64,000 nucleotides of DNA from Streptomyces erythrochromogenes (GCF_036170895.1 NZ_CP108036.1:124001-188000), one strand, 5' to 3'. Positions 27,270 to 35,817 are shown, counted from the first letter of the stretch. Notes: generated by a model from the letters alone, not told the origin. Numbers and translations: made by a program.

Positions 27270-27700
27270 GGACATCGGGGTCCGGACCACGCCGCGGTAC
27301 GTCATCGCCCAGACCGGCCAGGACGCTGCGTACGAAGTCACCGCCCGCGACGTACCGCTCGAGGCGGTGGCCACCACCCTCGGCACGGTCGAGATGGACG
27401 GACGCGAGGCCGGGCGCATGAGGGCGGCCGGTGGACGCATACGGGCTGGGTGCAGATCATCACTCCGAGCCGGACGCTGGGCTGGATCTCCGCGGTGTAC
27501 GTCGGCGGTGGCTCGCACAACACTTCGTTCCCCGGCGCACCGGTCAACCGCCCCGGTGACGCCACCGTGCACTGCGAGTTCATCCGGATCCGCTGTCGAC
27601 AGCGGGTACCGCAGCCGCTGGTGGGCGCTGGTCGAGCTGCCCGACGGCAGGATCGGCTGGGTGAACAACATCTACATCCTCGCCCGCAGACGACACACCC
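27270..27700 (+). pseudogene. Decayed gene with SH3-like segments
   Basis: Coding-like pieces alternate between two frames: VRTTPRYVIAQTGQDAAYEV, then TGWVQIITPSRTLGWISAVY, then GYRSRWWALVELPDGRIGWV. The last two look like bacterial SH3 repeats (W-x-x-I/V ... G-W-I/V). At least two frameshifts and no intact start are present. It is a relic between the two NLR cassettes, original role unknown. Confidence 0.5.
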
Positions 27701-27988
27701 TCCGCTTCCCCACTGCCCTCTCCCATTCACCCGGGGGGTGAAAGCCGCGCACGCCTGCCCGACCGGGCTCTGGGGGCCGTCTCCTCGTCGAAGAGCCGCT
27801 CAGGGGGCCGGGACGGCGGTTTCCATCACTCGGGTACGGGCGGGTGCCGGTACCAGCAGCCGAACCAGGGCCGCTCAGCGGGAACTTGCCGCGGTTCTCA
27901 ACCGTGTTGACGGGAAAGGGTCACGGACGCGTGGCCGCCTGGTTGCGAAGAGTGATCGACAGTCGGACATGGATGCGAAGGAGACGAC

Positions 27989-28498
27989 ATGTTGATGGAG
28001 GCGCTGGCGGCGTTGGCAGCGGCGGGTGGTGGCGCTGTGGTGCAGGCCGCGGGGACGGATGCGTGGAACGGGATGCGACAGCGGGTGGGGGAAATCTTCG
28101 GCCGCGGTGATGCGGCGCGGATCCCCGCCGAGCTGGAGCGCCTGGACCACACCGCACGCGTTCTGGCGCCGGGCGATACGGACGGCACGGCCCCGCAGCG
28201 GCTCCGGGAGGAAGGCGTGTGGGCGGGGCGGTTCGAGGCTCTGCTGGAGGGCCTGGACGACGCAGGGCGGGAACAGGTGGCCGGGCAGCTGCGGGACCTG
28301 CTGGCGTTCGTGGCCGCCTCGGCGGGGGACACCGCCGTCGCGACGGGCACGGCGGTGGCCCGTGACGGGGGCAGCGCCGTCACGGGCGTCAAGCACAGCA
28401 GCGGCGGCCACCGTGGTCCCGCCCGGGCCGCGCACACCGGGAACGCGGAGGCCACCGGCCCGGGCTCCACCGCCGTCACCGGCATCGTCACCGGATAG
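27989..28498 (+). CDS. BELL-like effector with C-terminal amyloid-like motifs (NLR partner 2)
   Basis: A 169-residue protein. The N-terminal 110 residues are helical, beginning with a hydrophobic Ala/Gly helix (EALAALAAAGGGAVVQAAGT), then DAWNGMRQRVGEIFGRGDAA, a Leu/Glu-rich region and GQLRDLLAFVAASAGD. This matches the pattern of the BELL domain, a presumed cell-death effector. The tail has TGTAVARDGGSAVTGV (119-134) and TGNAEATGPGSTAVTGI (149-165). The second is nearly identical to TGNAQAIGAGAIAVTGV near the start of the adjacent NLR. By analogy with BASS/BELL systems, the NLR motif would seed aggregation of this tail and activate the helical domain. AAGGAG lies six bases before the ATG. 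Confidence 0.7.
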   Translation: MLMEALAALAAAGGGAVVQAAGTDAWNGMRQRVGEIFGRGDAARIPAELERLDHTARVLAPGDTDGTAPQRLREEGVWAGRFEALLEGLDDAGREQVAGQLRDLLAFVAASAGDTAVATGTAVARDGGSAVTGVKHSSGGHRGPARAAHTGNAEATGPGSTAVTGIVTG

Positions 28499-28549
28499 TC
28501 CCTCCACCCTGCATCGCAGCCGTTCGCAGAATGAACCGAGGGGGATGGC

Positions 28550-30799
28550 GTGGCCCGCTGGCGGTGGCGCAAGAAGGGATCCGGCGAGGACGCGGCCGCG
28601 ACGATGCCGGCTGATGTCGCGGACGTTGACCGAGCATCACAGGCGACCACCTGGCAGAACGCGTTCGCCAACGTCGGGGACGCCGACGCCGTGGCCTACC
28701 GGACGGGGAACGCCCAGGCCATCGGGGCGGGCGCCATCGCCGTCACCGGCGTCTACAAACCCACCGTACAGCTGCCACCCGAGGCGCTGCGGCCGCCCGC
28801 CGAGGTGGATGCCCCGACGGGCCTGAACGACCTGCCTTACCAGCCGGGCCTGTTCGTCGGGCGCGACCGCGAACTCGACCTCCTCGACACCGCGCTCGCC
28901 TCCCCCGGCACGGCCTTGGTCCAGGCGGTTGCCGGGCTCGGCGGGATCGGAAAGAGCACCCTGGCCGCGCACTGGGCAGCCACCCGCCTCCACGGCCGCG
29001 CGCCCGTCCGGTGGATCACCGCCGACAGTCCCGCCGCCGTGCAGAAGGGCCTGGCGGACCTCGCCACAGCCCTGCAGCCCGTACTCGCGCGCGCCCTGCC
29101 GGTCGAGGCACTCGCCGAGTGGGGCCTGCAGTGGCTGGCCAGCCACACCGGCTGGCTGATCGTCCTGGACAACGTCAACGATCCCGCCGATATCGCCCCC
29201 CTGATCGCCCGCGCCCCAGGCGGCAGGTTTTTGATCACCAGTCGACTCGCCACCGCGTGGACCGACGCCGCCACCCTCGTCCGCCTCGACATCCTCCTAC
29301 CGGCCGAGTCCCTGGCTCTGCTCACCCGCATCACCACCGGCCCGCATCCCGCCCGGGACCTGGACGGCGCGGCCGACCTGTGCGAAACCCTCGGCCACCT
29401 CCCCCTGGCCATCGAACAGGTCGCCGCCTACCTGGCGCAGAACCCGCTCACCACCCCCCGCGCCTACCTGCACCTCCTCTCCCAGCACCCCGCGCAGATG
29501 TACCGCGCCGGCGCGGCCACCACTGCCGCCGGGGCCACCATTGCGCGCGTCTGGAACATCACCCTCGACTGCATCACTCGCATTCAGCCCCACGCCGCCG
29601 ACCTGCTGCGCACCCTCGCGTGGTACGCCCCTGACCACATCCCCGCCGTCCTGCACCACGCCGGCACGGTCGACCCGCCCGCAGACAGCGCCGCCCTCGG
29701 CCTCCTGACCGCCTACAGCATGATCACTCCTGACCCCGCAGCCAACACCCTCGCCATCCACCGGCTCGTCCAGGCCCTCGCACGCACCCCCGACCCCGAG
29801 GATCCCCACCGCACCCCGCAACTCATCGACCAAGCCCGCGAACAAGCCACCCAGGGCCTGTACACCAACCTCCCCGAGGCCTGGAACACCCCTGACACCT
29901 GGGACACCTGGCGCACTCTGCTCCCGCACATCGACGCGTTCGCCACCCACACCATCAACACCGAAGGCACCATCAATGCCGCCCGCATCCTCAACGAGAC
30001 GGCACTCTTCCTCGGCAACCAAGGCCAGTCCGGCCCTGCGACCACCTACTTCCAACGCGCCCTCACCGACACCGTGCGGCTCCTGGGCGAGGACCACCGC
30101 TACACCCTGACCTACCTCAACAACCTGGCCAGCGCATACGAATGGTCGGGGGACCTGGGACGGGCCATCCCCATGTATGAACAGTCACTCACCGACACCG
30201 CGCGGGTCATGGGTGAGGACCACCCCGACACCCTGATCTCCCGCAACAACCTCGCCAGCGCGTACGAATCGGCCGGAGACCTGGAGCGAGCCATCCCCCT
30301 GTACGAACAGTCACTCACCGACACCGAGCGGCTTCTGGGCGAGGACCACCCCTCCACGCTGACCTACCGCCACAACCTCGCCTCCACCTACGAATCGGCA
30401 GGGGATCCGGAGCGGGCCATTGCCCTGTACGAGCAGACCCTAGTCGATCGGCTCCGTGTCATGGGTGAGGACCACCCCGACACCCTGACCACCAGCAACA
30501 ACCTCGCCTACACCTACGAAATAGCGGGGGACCTGGAACGGGCCGCTTCCCTGCACGGACTGACTCTCAGCTATCGGGTCCGGGTCCTGGGCGATGACCA
30601 CCCCGACACCCTGACCAGCCGCAACAACCTCGCCCACACCTACGAATCGGCGCGAGACCTGGAACGGGCCATCCCCCTGTACGAGCAGACCCTGAGCGAC
30701 ACCGTGCGGATCCTGGGCGAGGACCACCCGTTCACCGAAATGCTCCGAGGCAATCTCACCAGGGCCATTGCCGAGCGGGACAACGTCGAGCCGTCATGA
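28550..30799 (+). CDS. NLR-like NB-ARC/TPR protein with N-terminal amyloid-like motif (NLR 2)
   Basis: A 749-residue STAND protein 51 bases after its BELL-like partner. The N terminus (52-68) carries TGNAQAIGAGAIAVTGV. A conserved FVGRDRELDLLDTAL opens NB-ARC; the P-loop is GLGGIGKST (129-137), Walker B is WLIVLDNVND (202-211), and GGRFLITSR, LGHLPLAIEQVAAYL and IHRLVQ (MHD position) follow. The C-terminal third has about six 42-residue TPRs with the recurring GEDHPDTLTSRNNLA signature, likely the sensor. The start is GTG behind GAGGGGGA. Both cassettes share the same gene order and strand, which suggests duplication followed by effector exchange. Confidence 0.85.
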   Translation: MARWRWRKKGSGEDAAATMPADVADVDRASQATTWQNAFANVGDADAVAYRTGNAQAIGAGAIAVTGVYKPTVQLPPEALRPPAEVDAPTGLNDLPYQPGLFVGRDRELDLLDTALASPGTALVQAVAGLGGIGKSTLAAHWAATRLHGRAPVRWITADSPAAVQKGLADLATALQPVLARALPVEALAEWGLQWLASHTGWLIVLDNVNDPADIAPLIARAPGGRFLITSRLATAWTDAATLVRLDILLPAESLALLTRITTGPHPARDLDGAADLCETLGHLPLAIEQVAAYLAQNPLTTPRAYLHLLSQHPAQMYRAGAATTAAGATIARVWNITLDCITRIQPHAADLLRTLAWYAPDHIPAVLHHAGTVDPPADSAALGLLTAYSMITPDPAANTLAIHRLVQALARTPDPEDPHRTPQLIDQAREQATQGLYTNLPEAWNTPDTWDTWRTLLPHIDAFATHTINTEGTINAARILNETALFLGNQGQSGPATTYFQRALTDTVRLLGEDHRYTLTYLNNLASAYEWSGDLGRAIPMYEQSLTDTARVMGEDHPDTLISRNNLASAYESAGDLERAIPLYEQSLTDTERLLGEDHPSTLTYRHNLASTYESAGDPERAIALYEQTLVDRLRVMGEDHPDTLTTSNNLAYTYEIAGDLERAASLHGLTLSYRVRVLGDDHPDTLTSRNNLAHTYESARDLERAIPLYEQTLSDTVRILGEDHPFTEMLRGNLTRAIAERDNVEPS

Positions 30800-30911
30800 C
30801 CCGGGCCGACCGTCTACGCGGGCAGGTGGACGGGCCGGCCGCCAGCTGTCTGCGCGCCTCGACGCCGCGGCCCACGAAGGCACGCATCTCTCGCGTTGGC
30901 GGTGGGGATGA

Positions 30912-31035
30912 TCACGGGGCGAACACCGTGGAGTGGTCGATGAAGCCGAGTCGGCCCAGCGCTCGCAGAACACCGTGTGCCGGCTCGGGGCTGGGCGTCG
31001 AGGCGACCGCTGGCCGGCCGGACGCTACGAGCACG
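30912..31035 (-). pseudogene. Fragment of another NB-ARC winged-helix region
   Basis: The end of a minus-strand frame reads PAHGVLRALGRLGFIDHS, closely like AQGALRALDRLSLIDHQ of NLR 1, with VLVASGRPAVAS upstream resembling VIVSSPSARTHL. It carries no P-loop and stops at once. It looks like a scrap of a fourth NLR gene. The rest of 30800-31456 shows nothing else I can support. Confidence 0.4.
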
Positions 31036-31456
31036 GAAAGACCGTGAAGATGATCAAGCTGAGGGGGGATGCGCGTCCCAGTGGGCTTCGGGGCTGCTCC
31101 AGTCGAAGTTGTCCAGGTGGGGACTGAGGTGGTTCGGGGCGGTGAGGACGGTTGCGGGGAGGGCGTCGGTGGTGGGGCCGGTGTCGGTGGCCCAGATGCG
31201 TACGGTGTTGTGAAACGACACTCTGCGTGGCGATGAAGCGGGGTGACTGCGACACTCTTGTTGTGCACAGGCCGTGTCGGTGTCTGGGTTCTGATGGTTG
31301 CTTCGTGTACGACGACACCGTGAGCACGAAGAGCCCACGCATAGCCGGCAAACGGGGCCGCTGGCCACGTGGCTCCATCCTCAGAGGATCAGTTCGTGGA
31401 GTCCCATTCGTCTGAGGTCATTGGCCTGGTGTCTGGGTAACACCGTTGGATCTCAC

Positions 31457-31831
31457 TCAGCACCCATGCGTCGGCTGTGCGGACATCCCAACTGGAACTG
31501 TCGAACTCCCCAAGGTCACTACGAGTTCGTTGCCCGCATAGCCCTCGAAGTCTCCATCGACCGCCTGCAGATAGGGCGCGTCCATGGCCAGCAATTCAAG
31601 GGTGGGGACTCCGGTGCCTGCCGAAGCCTTCATCATCCGAGCGAACGCCGGGTGTGGCTGCTCGTCGAACATCTGAGCCTTCCACGTCAGCCCGAGTCCG
31701 TAACTCCATAGTCGGACCACAAGCTCAGCCAGGGTGACGTAGCGGCGATCAGCCGGGCGGCCCGAGCGAAGGGCATCGTCCCGCCAGGCCGCAAAGGTGA
31801 CCATCTGCGTGGTGGACGGCGTTTCATTCAT
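31457..31831 (-). CDS. Hypothetical protein, possibly immunity-type
   Basis: About 124 residues from ATG 31831 (the frame is open to 31987). It reads MVTFAAWRDDALRSGRPADR, VTLAELVVRLWSYGLGLTWK and LAMDAPYLQAVDGDFEGYAG, with a normal mix of residues unlike the shadow frames. No export signal or known domain is visible. The neighbourhood of IS remnants and orphan immunity-type genes suggests a small immunity protein, but that is a guess. Confidence 0.4.
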   Translation of the reverse strand: MNETPSTTQMVTFAAWRDDALRSGRPADRRYVTLAELVVRLWSYGLGLTWKAQMFDEQPHPAFARMMKASAGTGVPTLELLAMDAPYLQAVDGDFEGYAGNELVVTLGSSTVPVGMSAQPTHGC

Positions 31832-32006
31832 TGGCTCAGCAACCTGCTTCGATCTCGGAGAGTCGCTACTTCCAGCTCTCCCATTGTCCGAGCTCGCACC
31901 ATCCAGACGAAGCGGATGAGGTCTCGACCTCGTCCGCGGGATCACAAAGCCAAACAGGGCGCACAGGTGATCGCGCAAGTCGAGCATGACCGCTGGTCCG
32001 TTTGGA

Positions 32007-32130
32007 GAGGTTCCGGCTGATCGTTGCAGGGCAGGTGGAGGTGTCGGTGCTGGTTGTCGACTCGGACGCGCTGCTGGTGGAGCGTCAGCTTCGGCAGGGG
32101 CGACTCACTTGCCCGGTCTGGGCGGGGGAG
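32007..32130 (+). pseudogene. DUF6431-like N-terminal fragment
   Basis: The frame RLIVAGQVEVSVLVVDSDAL, LVERQLRQGRLTCPVW resembles the beginning of DUF6431 proteins, which are found with actinobacterial transposases. It breaks off at CPVW, where the second zinc-binding Cys should follow, and runs into IS481 sequence. Low confidence in the family. Confidence 0.35.
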
Positions 32131-32139
32131 GACTCCGCA

Positions 32140-32880
32140 CCGCACCCCCGCCCACGTTGAGGCGCGGGTATGTGAACTGCGGCAGACACGAAAGCTCGGC
32201 CCGGCACGGATCGGCCCCGTGCTGGGACTGCCGGCCTCGACCGTGCACCGGATCCTGACCCGCCACGGCCTGCACCGTCTCACCACCGGCAAGGTGATCC
32301 GCCGCTACGAACGTGAGAAGCCCGGCGCACTCGTCCACGTCGACGTGAAGAAGCTCGGCCGTATCCCCGACGGCGGAGGCCACAAGGTCCTGGGCCAGGA
32401 GGCCGGCGGAAGAAGAAGACCGGTGTCGGCTTCGACTACGTCCACTCCGCCGTCGACGACTACACAAGGCTCGCCCACAGCGAGATCCACGCCGACGAGA
32501 AGGCCGACACCTGCGCGGGCTTCCTCCGCCGGGCCGCCGCCTTCTTCCACGGCCATGGCATCGACCGGGTCGACCGCGTGCTGACCGACAACGCCTGGGC
32601 CTACCGCAAGGCCAAAGCCTGGAAGAACGCCCTCTCCGATCTCGGCGCGCCCGGCAAACTCACCCGCGCCTACCGGCCCCAGACCAACGGCAAGGTCGAA
32701 CGCTTCAACCGCACCCTCCTCGACGAATGGGCCTACCTGAAGCCCTACACCTCAAACGACGAGCGGACAGCAGCCCTGGCAGACTTCCTCCACACCTACA
32801 ACCACCACCGCTGCCACACCGCACTCGACGGCAAGCCACCCATCAGCCGCGTAAACAACCCTGCGAGCCAATACATCTAG
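32140..32880 (+). pseudogene. IS481-family transposase, 5' truncated and frameshifted
   Basis: The first frame gives HVEARVCELRQTRKLGPARI, GLPASTVHRILTRHGLHRL and PGALVHVDVKKLGRIPDGGG (first catalytic Asp). After about 32405 the frame changes: GVGFDYVHSAVDDYTRLAHS, then VLTDNAWAYRKAKAWKNALS and YRPQTNGKVERFNRTLLDEW (DDE Glu) and YNHHRCHTALDGKPP. The N-terminal helix-turn-helix is missing. A short A/G-rich stretch (GGAAGAAGAAGAC) marks the frame change and could be either a lesion or a slippage site. The last 100 codons can be read as a separate frame from 32578. Confidence 0.75.
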
Positions 32881-33166
32881 TGCCGTATCAAGCAACGTTC
32901 GCCCCGTCCTGACATGTCGTCCGGTTGCTACGACGGGCGGCGCCAGACGCCCAGAATGATCATGTGGCTGAACGCGCGCAGGTCCGGGAAATTGACGACG
33001 CCGAGGGCAGGCGGTTACTGCAGATCATCCGCAGGGGCACCGGGTCGGTGGTGACTTGGCGGCGGGCCCAGATGGTGCTGCTGTCAGCGCAGGGGATGCC
33101 GGTGGCGAAGATCGCTGAGGTGACGTTCACCAGCGTGGACCGGGTCCGCGACTGATGCGGCACTAG
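32877..33166. mobile_element. MITE-like unit holding an IS630 transposase scrap
   Basis: CTAGTGCCGTATCA at 32877-32890 is inverted at 33153-33166 (TGATGCGGCACTAG, 13 of 14 bases). Inside, from GTG 32964 to 33155, is the first 63 residues of an IS630-type transposase (REIDDAEGRRLLQIIRRGTG, AQMVLLSAQGMPVAKIAEVT), cut at VDRVRD. CTAG ends containing TA fit IS630 target choice. The unit could be moved in trans by a full element. Confidence 0.55.
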
Positions 33167-33324
33167 CTCCGGTGTGCTCAGCGATGCAGTTCGACATGTT
33201 CGTCGAGGCGGCCTGAAATGCGGCCAAGGGCAGCGGGATGGCGCTCTCGGCGCGGGAACCGGGCAGGGGTTCGGGGGCGTGTGTGCTCCGGTACGTGAGA
33301 TCGAAAGGGAGGGGTCAGGCACAA

Positions 33325-33684
33325 ATGACGGCATCGAGGGAGGGCAAGGAGCCCGGCTTGGGGTGGTTCGTGACGGGGCCGCTGCTCGCCGTGGCGGGCA
33401 CTGTGCTGGGAACCGCACTGGCATCGCAAAGGTGGGCGGACTGTGCGCACGGCATGGACGCACCGACCCGTACGGGTTTTGTGATGATCATGCCGTTCGC
33501 CTGGATCGGCATGACCCTACTGCTCGGGCTTTTCCAGACCATCTTGGTGGCGGTGCTACCGGATCAGACCGAACCCGAGGTCAAATGGGTGGCCCTGTTC
33601 GTGGCGGCCTGTGTGCTGACCCTCCTGTACTCCTTCGGGATGGGTTCCCCGGACATGACGCCGGACGGCTCCTGCGTGCGGTAG
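33325..33684 (+). CDS. Small membrane protein of unknown function
   Basis: A 119-residue protein with three hydrophobic segments: WFVTGPLLAVAGTVLGTAL, MIMPFAWIGMTLLLGLFQTI and VALFVAACVLTLLYSFGMG. GGAGGGG lies about 11 bases before the ATG. It sits between the IS630-type inverted repeats at 33166 and 33703-33732, so it may be passenger DNA. No family is recognised. Confidence 0.55.
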   Translation: MTASREGKEPGLGWFVTGPLLAVAGTVLGTALASQRWADCAHGMDAPTRTGFVMIMPFAWIGMTLLLGLFQTILVAVLPDQTEPEVKWVALFVAACVLTLLYSFGMGSPDMTPDGSCVR

Positions 33685-33702
33685 CAGTCCACCCTCGTCA
33701 AG

Positions 33703-33732
33703 GGGGCGAACGTTGCCTGACGCGGTACTAGC
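33703..33732. repeat. Inverted IS end matching 32877-32906
   Basis: This 30-base stretch is the reverse complement of 32877-32906 at 25 of 30 positions, including the GGGGCGAACGTTGC core and the CTAG tip. The two ends face each other across about 830 bases and could be the termini of one composite unit. Confidence 0.65.
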
Positions 33733-33988
33733 CGAGCCAGACGATGTCCAGGACGGACAGGTGCCGGAGCGCTCGGTTGGCGAAGTAGGTGACGGACGGG
33801 CGGCCGGCGGACGCGATCCGGACGTCTTCGCCTTCGGGGTCGTCGGGGTCCCACTGGCGGAAGCCCGACGGGTCGGCCGCGGCGGCGTCGAGGAGGTCCC
33901 AGACCGTCTCTTCGGCGTGCTCGGGGAGTTCGGCGAGGACCTTCGCGGCCGAGGTCGAGAGGCGGACCGCGTACGGTGGCAGGCTCAC
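33728..33988 (-). CDS. RelE/ParE-type toxin
   Basis: An 86-residue protein: PYAVRLSTSAAKVLAELPEH, AEETVWDLLDAAAADPSGFR, VRIASAGRPSVTYFANRALR and the end LSVLDIVWLG. Length, basic/hydrophobic pattern and C-terminal strand match RelE/ParE toxins, which cut mRNA or poison gyrase. The GTG start overlaps the stop of the upstream gene as GTGA, so translation should be coupled. Its stop touches the IS end at 33703-33732. Confidence 0.7.
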   Translation of the reverse strand: MSLPPYAVRLSTSAAKVLAELPEHAEETVWDLLDAAAADPSGFRQWDPDDPEGEDVRIASAGRPSVTYFANRALRHLSVLDIVWLG

Positions 33989-34293
33989 CGGCGCCGCCGG
34001 CCGCGGAGCTCGGCCATGTCCACGAAACCCGCTCTCGTCATGGCCGGAAGCGGTGAACGCGTCGACCGCGGGGCGGAGACGAGTCGGGCCTGCCAGACGT
34101 GCACGACCTCGTACGGGGTGTTCAAGGAGAACGTCCGGCGCGACTCCTCCAGCGCGGCCGTCCACTCGCGCTCGAAGGCCGGCACCCACCGCTCGGCGCG
34201 ACGGTCGGCCCGGAGCTGGACGAGGAGTTCGGCCGGCGCCCCGGGCGCGGGTGCGTACGGGGCGGCGGGGGTGTGGTCGGGCTGGGCGCTCAT
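33985..34293 (-). CDS. DUF6247-like antitoxin
   Basis: A 102-residue protein: PAELLVQLRADRRAERWVPA, FEREWTAALEESRRTFSLNT and PYEVVHVWQARLVSAPRSTR. The F-x-x-E/D-W-x-x-A-L-E-E helix followed by a 'WQ/WW' helix resembles DUF6247, which stands before RelE-type toxins in Streptomyces. AGGAGGAG precedes the ATG, stronger than the coupled toxin start, as expected when antitoxin must be in excess. No classical DNA-binding fold is visible. Confidence 0.65.
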   Translation of the reverse strand: MSAQPDHTPAAPYAPAPGAPAELLVQLRADRRAERWVPAFEREWTAALEESRRTFSLNTPYEVVHVWQARLVSAPRSTRSPLPAMTRAGFVDMAELRGRRRR

Positions 34294-34395
34294 CAGCTCC
34301 TCCTGCGGCGGGGTGCTACCGCCACCGTAGAACGACGGGAACCGAGCCGTGGAGGTTCGGACGGATGCCGCAGCCCGGACCCGTCTGCACCTGGC

Positions 34396-34666
34396 TTACG
34401 GGGCCGGGGTTCGGGTACCCGGCACAGCCGGACCAGCCACTGGTCCACTGGTGCGCCAGGGCGCGCTCGGGTCGGCCATGGTGTCGAGGAGCAGTTCGCA
34501 CCACGTGACGGCTGCGTTGACCGTCAGGCGGGCATGACGGGCGCCGAGGCCGGAGGGCGCGCTCGCCTGTCCGTGCCCACTGCCGAAGCCCTGGTTGCGC
34601 AGCTCGGCCACGCCGACCGCGATGTTGACCGCCCCGGAAAGGATCTTCTTGATCGCCAGCCACCTG
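34396..34666 (-). pseudogene. Abi_C (abortive infection) C-terminal fragment
   Basis: The minus frame reads WLAIKKILSGAVNIAVGVAE, LRNQGFGSGHGQ and GLGARHARLTVNAAVTWCEL, LLDTM. This is the conserved end of Abi_C proteins (ELRN-x-x-G-x-GHG ... RHA-x-L-x-V-x-A-A). The part before it is missing: the frame runs straight into the left end of the IS5-type element near 34667. It is a phage-defence gene cut by transposition. Confidence 0.6.
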
Positions 34667-34683
34667 TCTGCTGGTGTGATGAT

Positions 34684-35392
34684 GTGAGCGAACGTAAGCC
34701 CTACCCCAGCGACTTATCGGACGAGCAGTGGGCGTTGATCGAGCCGGTGATCACCGCGTGGAAGGACCGGCACCGCTCGGTCAGCGGCCACCAGGGCGCC
34801 TACGCGATGAGGGAGATCGTGAACGCGATCCTGTACCAGGGCCGGACCGGCTGCCAGTGGGCCTACCTGCCGCACGACCTGCCGCAGAAGAGTGCGACGT
34901 ATTACTACTTCGCCGCCTGGCGGGATGACGGCACCGACCAGGTCATCCACGAACTCCTACGCTGCCAGGTCCGTGAGCGGGCCCGCCGATTAGAGGACCC
35001 GACCCGTCCTGGCCGCGAGCGCGCACGACAACGCTGCGGGCATCACCCTGCTGGACCAGGTCGCCGAGAACGCCGGCGGCACCGTCGAGAAGGCGCTGGT
35101 CGACCAGGGTTTCAAGAAGGCAGTGGTCGACCACGGCACCGCACTCGGCGTCGACGTGCAGATCGTCGAACGCAACCCGCAGGACACCGGCTTCGTCCCG
35201 CAGCCGAAGCGGTGGAGGGTCGAGCAGACCTACGGGATCCTGATACTGCACCGGCGCCTGGTCCGCGACTACGAGCACCACCCGGCCTCGTCCGCCTCCC
35301 GCGTCTACTGGGCCATAACTCAGGTCATGGCCCGCCGCCTTACCGGTGCGAACACCCCGACCTGGCGCGAGGCGCAGGCGGTGGCAGCGTGA
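34684..35392 (+). pseudogene. IS5-type transposase with internal deletion (copy 1)
   Basis: The 5' part (PSDLSDEQWALIEPVITAWK, YQGRTGCQWAYLPHDLPQKS, DDGTDQVIHELLRCQVRERA) and 3' part (AGITLLDQVAENAGG-like, ALVDQGFKKAVVDHGT, QTYGILILHRRLVRDYEHHP) are nearly identical to copy 2. The segment between DPT and LAASAHDN is missing, which removes the first catalytic Asp (VVLDTQSIHA in copy 2) and shifts the frame. It cannot be active. Two TTA codons (DLS and RRLED) are present in both copies, so expression would depend on the rare leucyl tRNA (bldA). Confidence 0.85.
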
Positions 35393-35817
35393 ACATCGAG
35401 CCCCTCTTGGACGCGCTCGGCCTCCAAGAGGACGCCGCCCGGGCCCTGGCCGACGACCTCCGCACCCAGATCGAAGAGCTGCACGGCAGACTGCGGGAAG
35501 CCGAGACCCGCCTCGAACACCTGTCGACTACCCGGAAGACCGTCACCGCCCTCGCCGACCGGCTCCCGGCCACCCCGCCGGACCTGCCCGAGCACCCGGA
35601 CTACCCCCGCATCCTCGCTGCCTTCAACGATGCCACCAGCCCCCTCCGGACCCGCGATGTCTGCGAAGCCCTCGACCACGAACTGCTGCCAAAGAACATA
35701 GAGGGCACCCGTGCCAAGCTGAAACGTCTGGTCAAGCTCGATATCCTTACCGAGGTCGATACCGGCAGCTTCACCCGGAAGCAGCAGGCGTCCGGGCACC
35801 ACGACCGGCAGCTGTGA
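35389..35817 (+). CDS. IS5-associated accessory protein
   Basis: A 142-residue protein whose GTG start overlaps the transposase stop as GTGA. It begins IEPLLDALGLQEDAARALAD, has a coiled coil (ADDLRTQIEELHGRLREAET), and ends with a winged-helix-like part (LRTRDVCEALDHELLPKNIE, GTRAKLKRLVKLDILTEVDT). It may regulate transcription or help transposition. Copy 2 carries the same gene cut after LADDR, which shows that it belongs to the element. Confidence 0.7.
   Translation: MNIEPLLDALGLQEDAARALADDLRTQIEELHGRLREAETRLEHLSTTRKTVTALADRLPATPPDLPEHPDYPRILAAFNDATSPLRTRDVCEALDHELLPKNIEGTRAKLKRLVKLDILTEVDTGSFTRKQQASGHHDRQL

Larger units (their letters stand above)
34667..35817 (+). mobile_element. IS5-type element copy 1, defective
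   Basis: It begins at the shared CTGCTGGTGTGATGATGTGA sequence and covers a deleted transposase (34684-35392) and an accessory gene (35389-35817). Compared with copy 2 (37288-38136) the transposase lacks roughly 150 bases. The right end cannot be fixed from this copy alone. Confidence 0.65.

Noticed and set aside
34099..35817. A single 572-residue plus-strand gene
   Set aside because: It joins sequence antisense to the antitoxin and Abi fragment with the IS transposase and accessory gene; it stays open only because of the deletion in copy 1.
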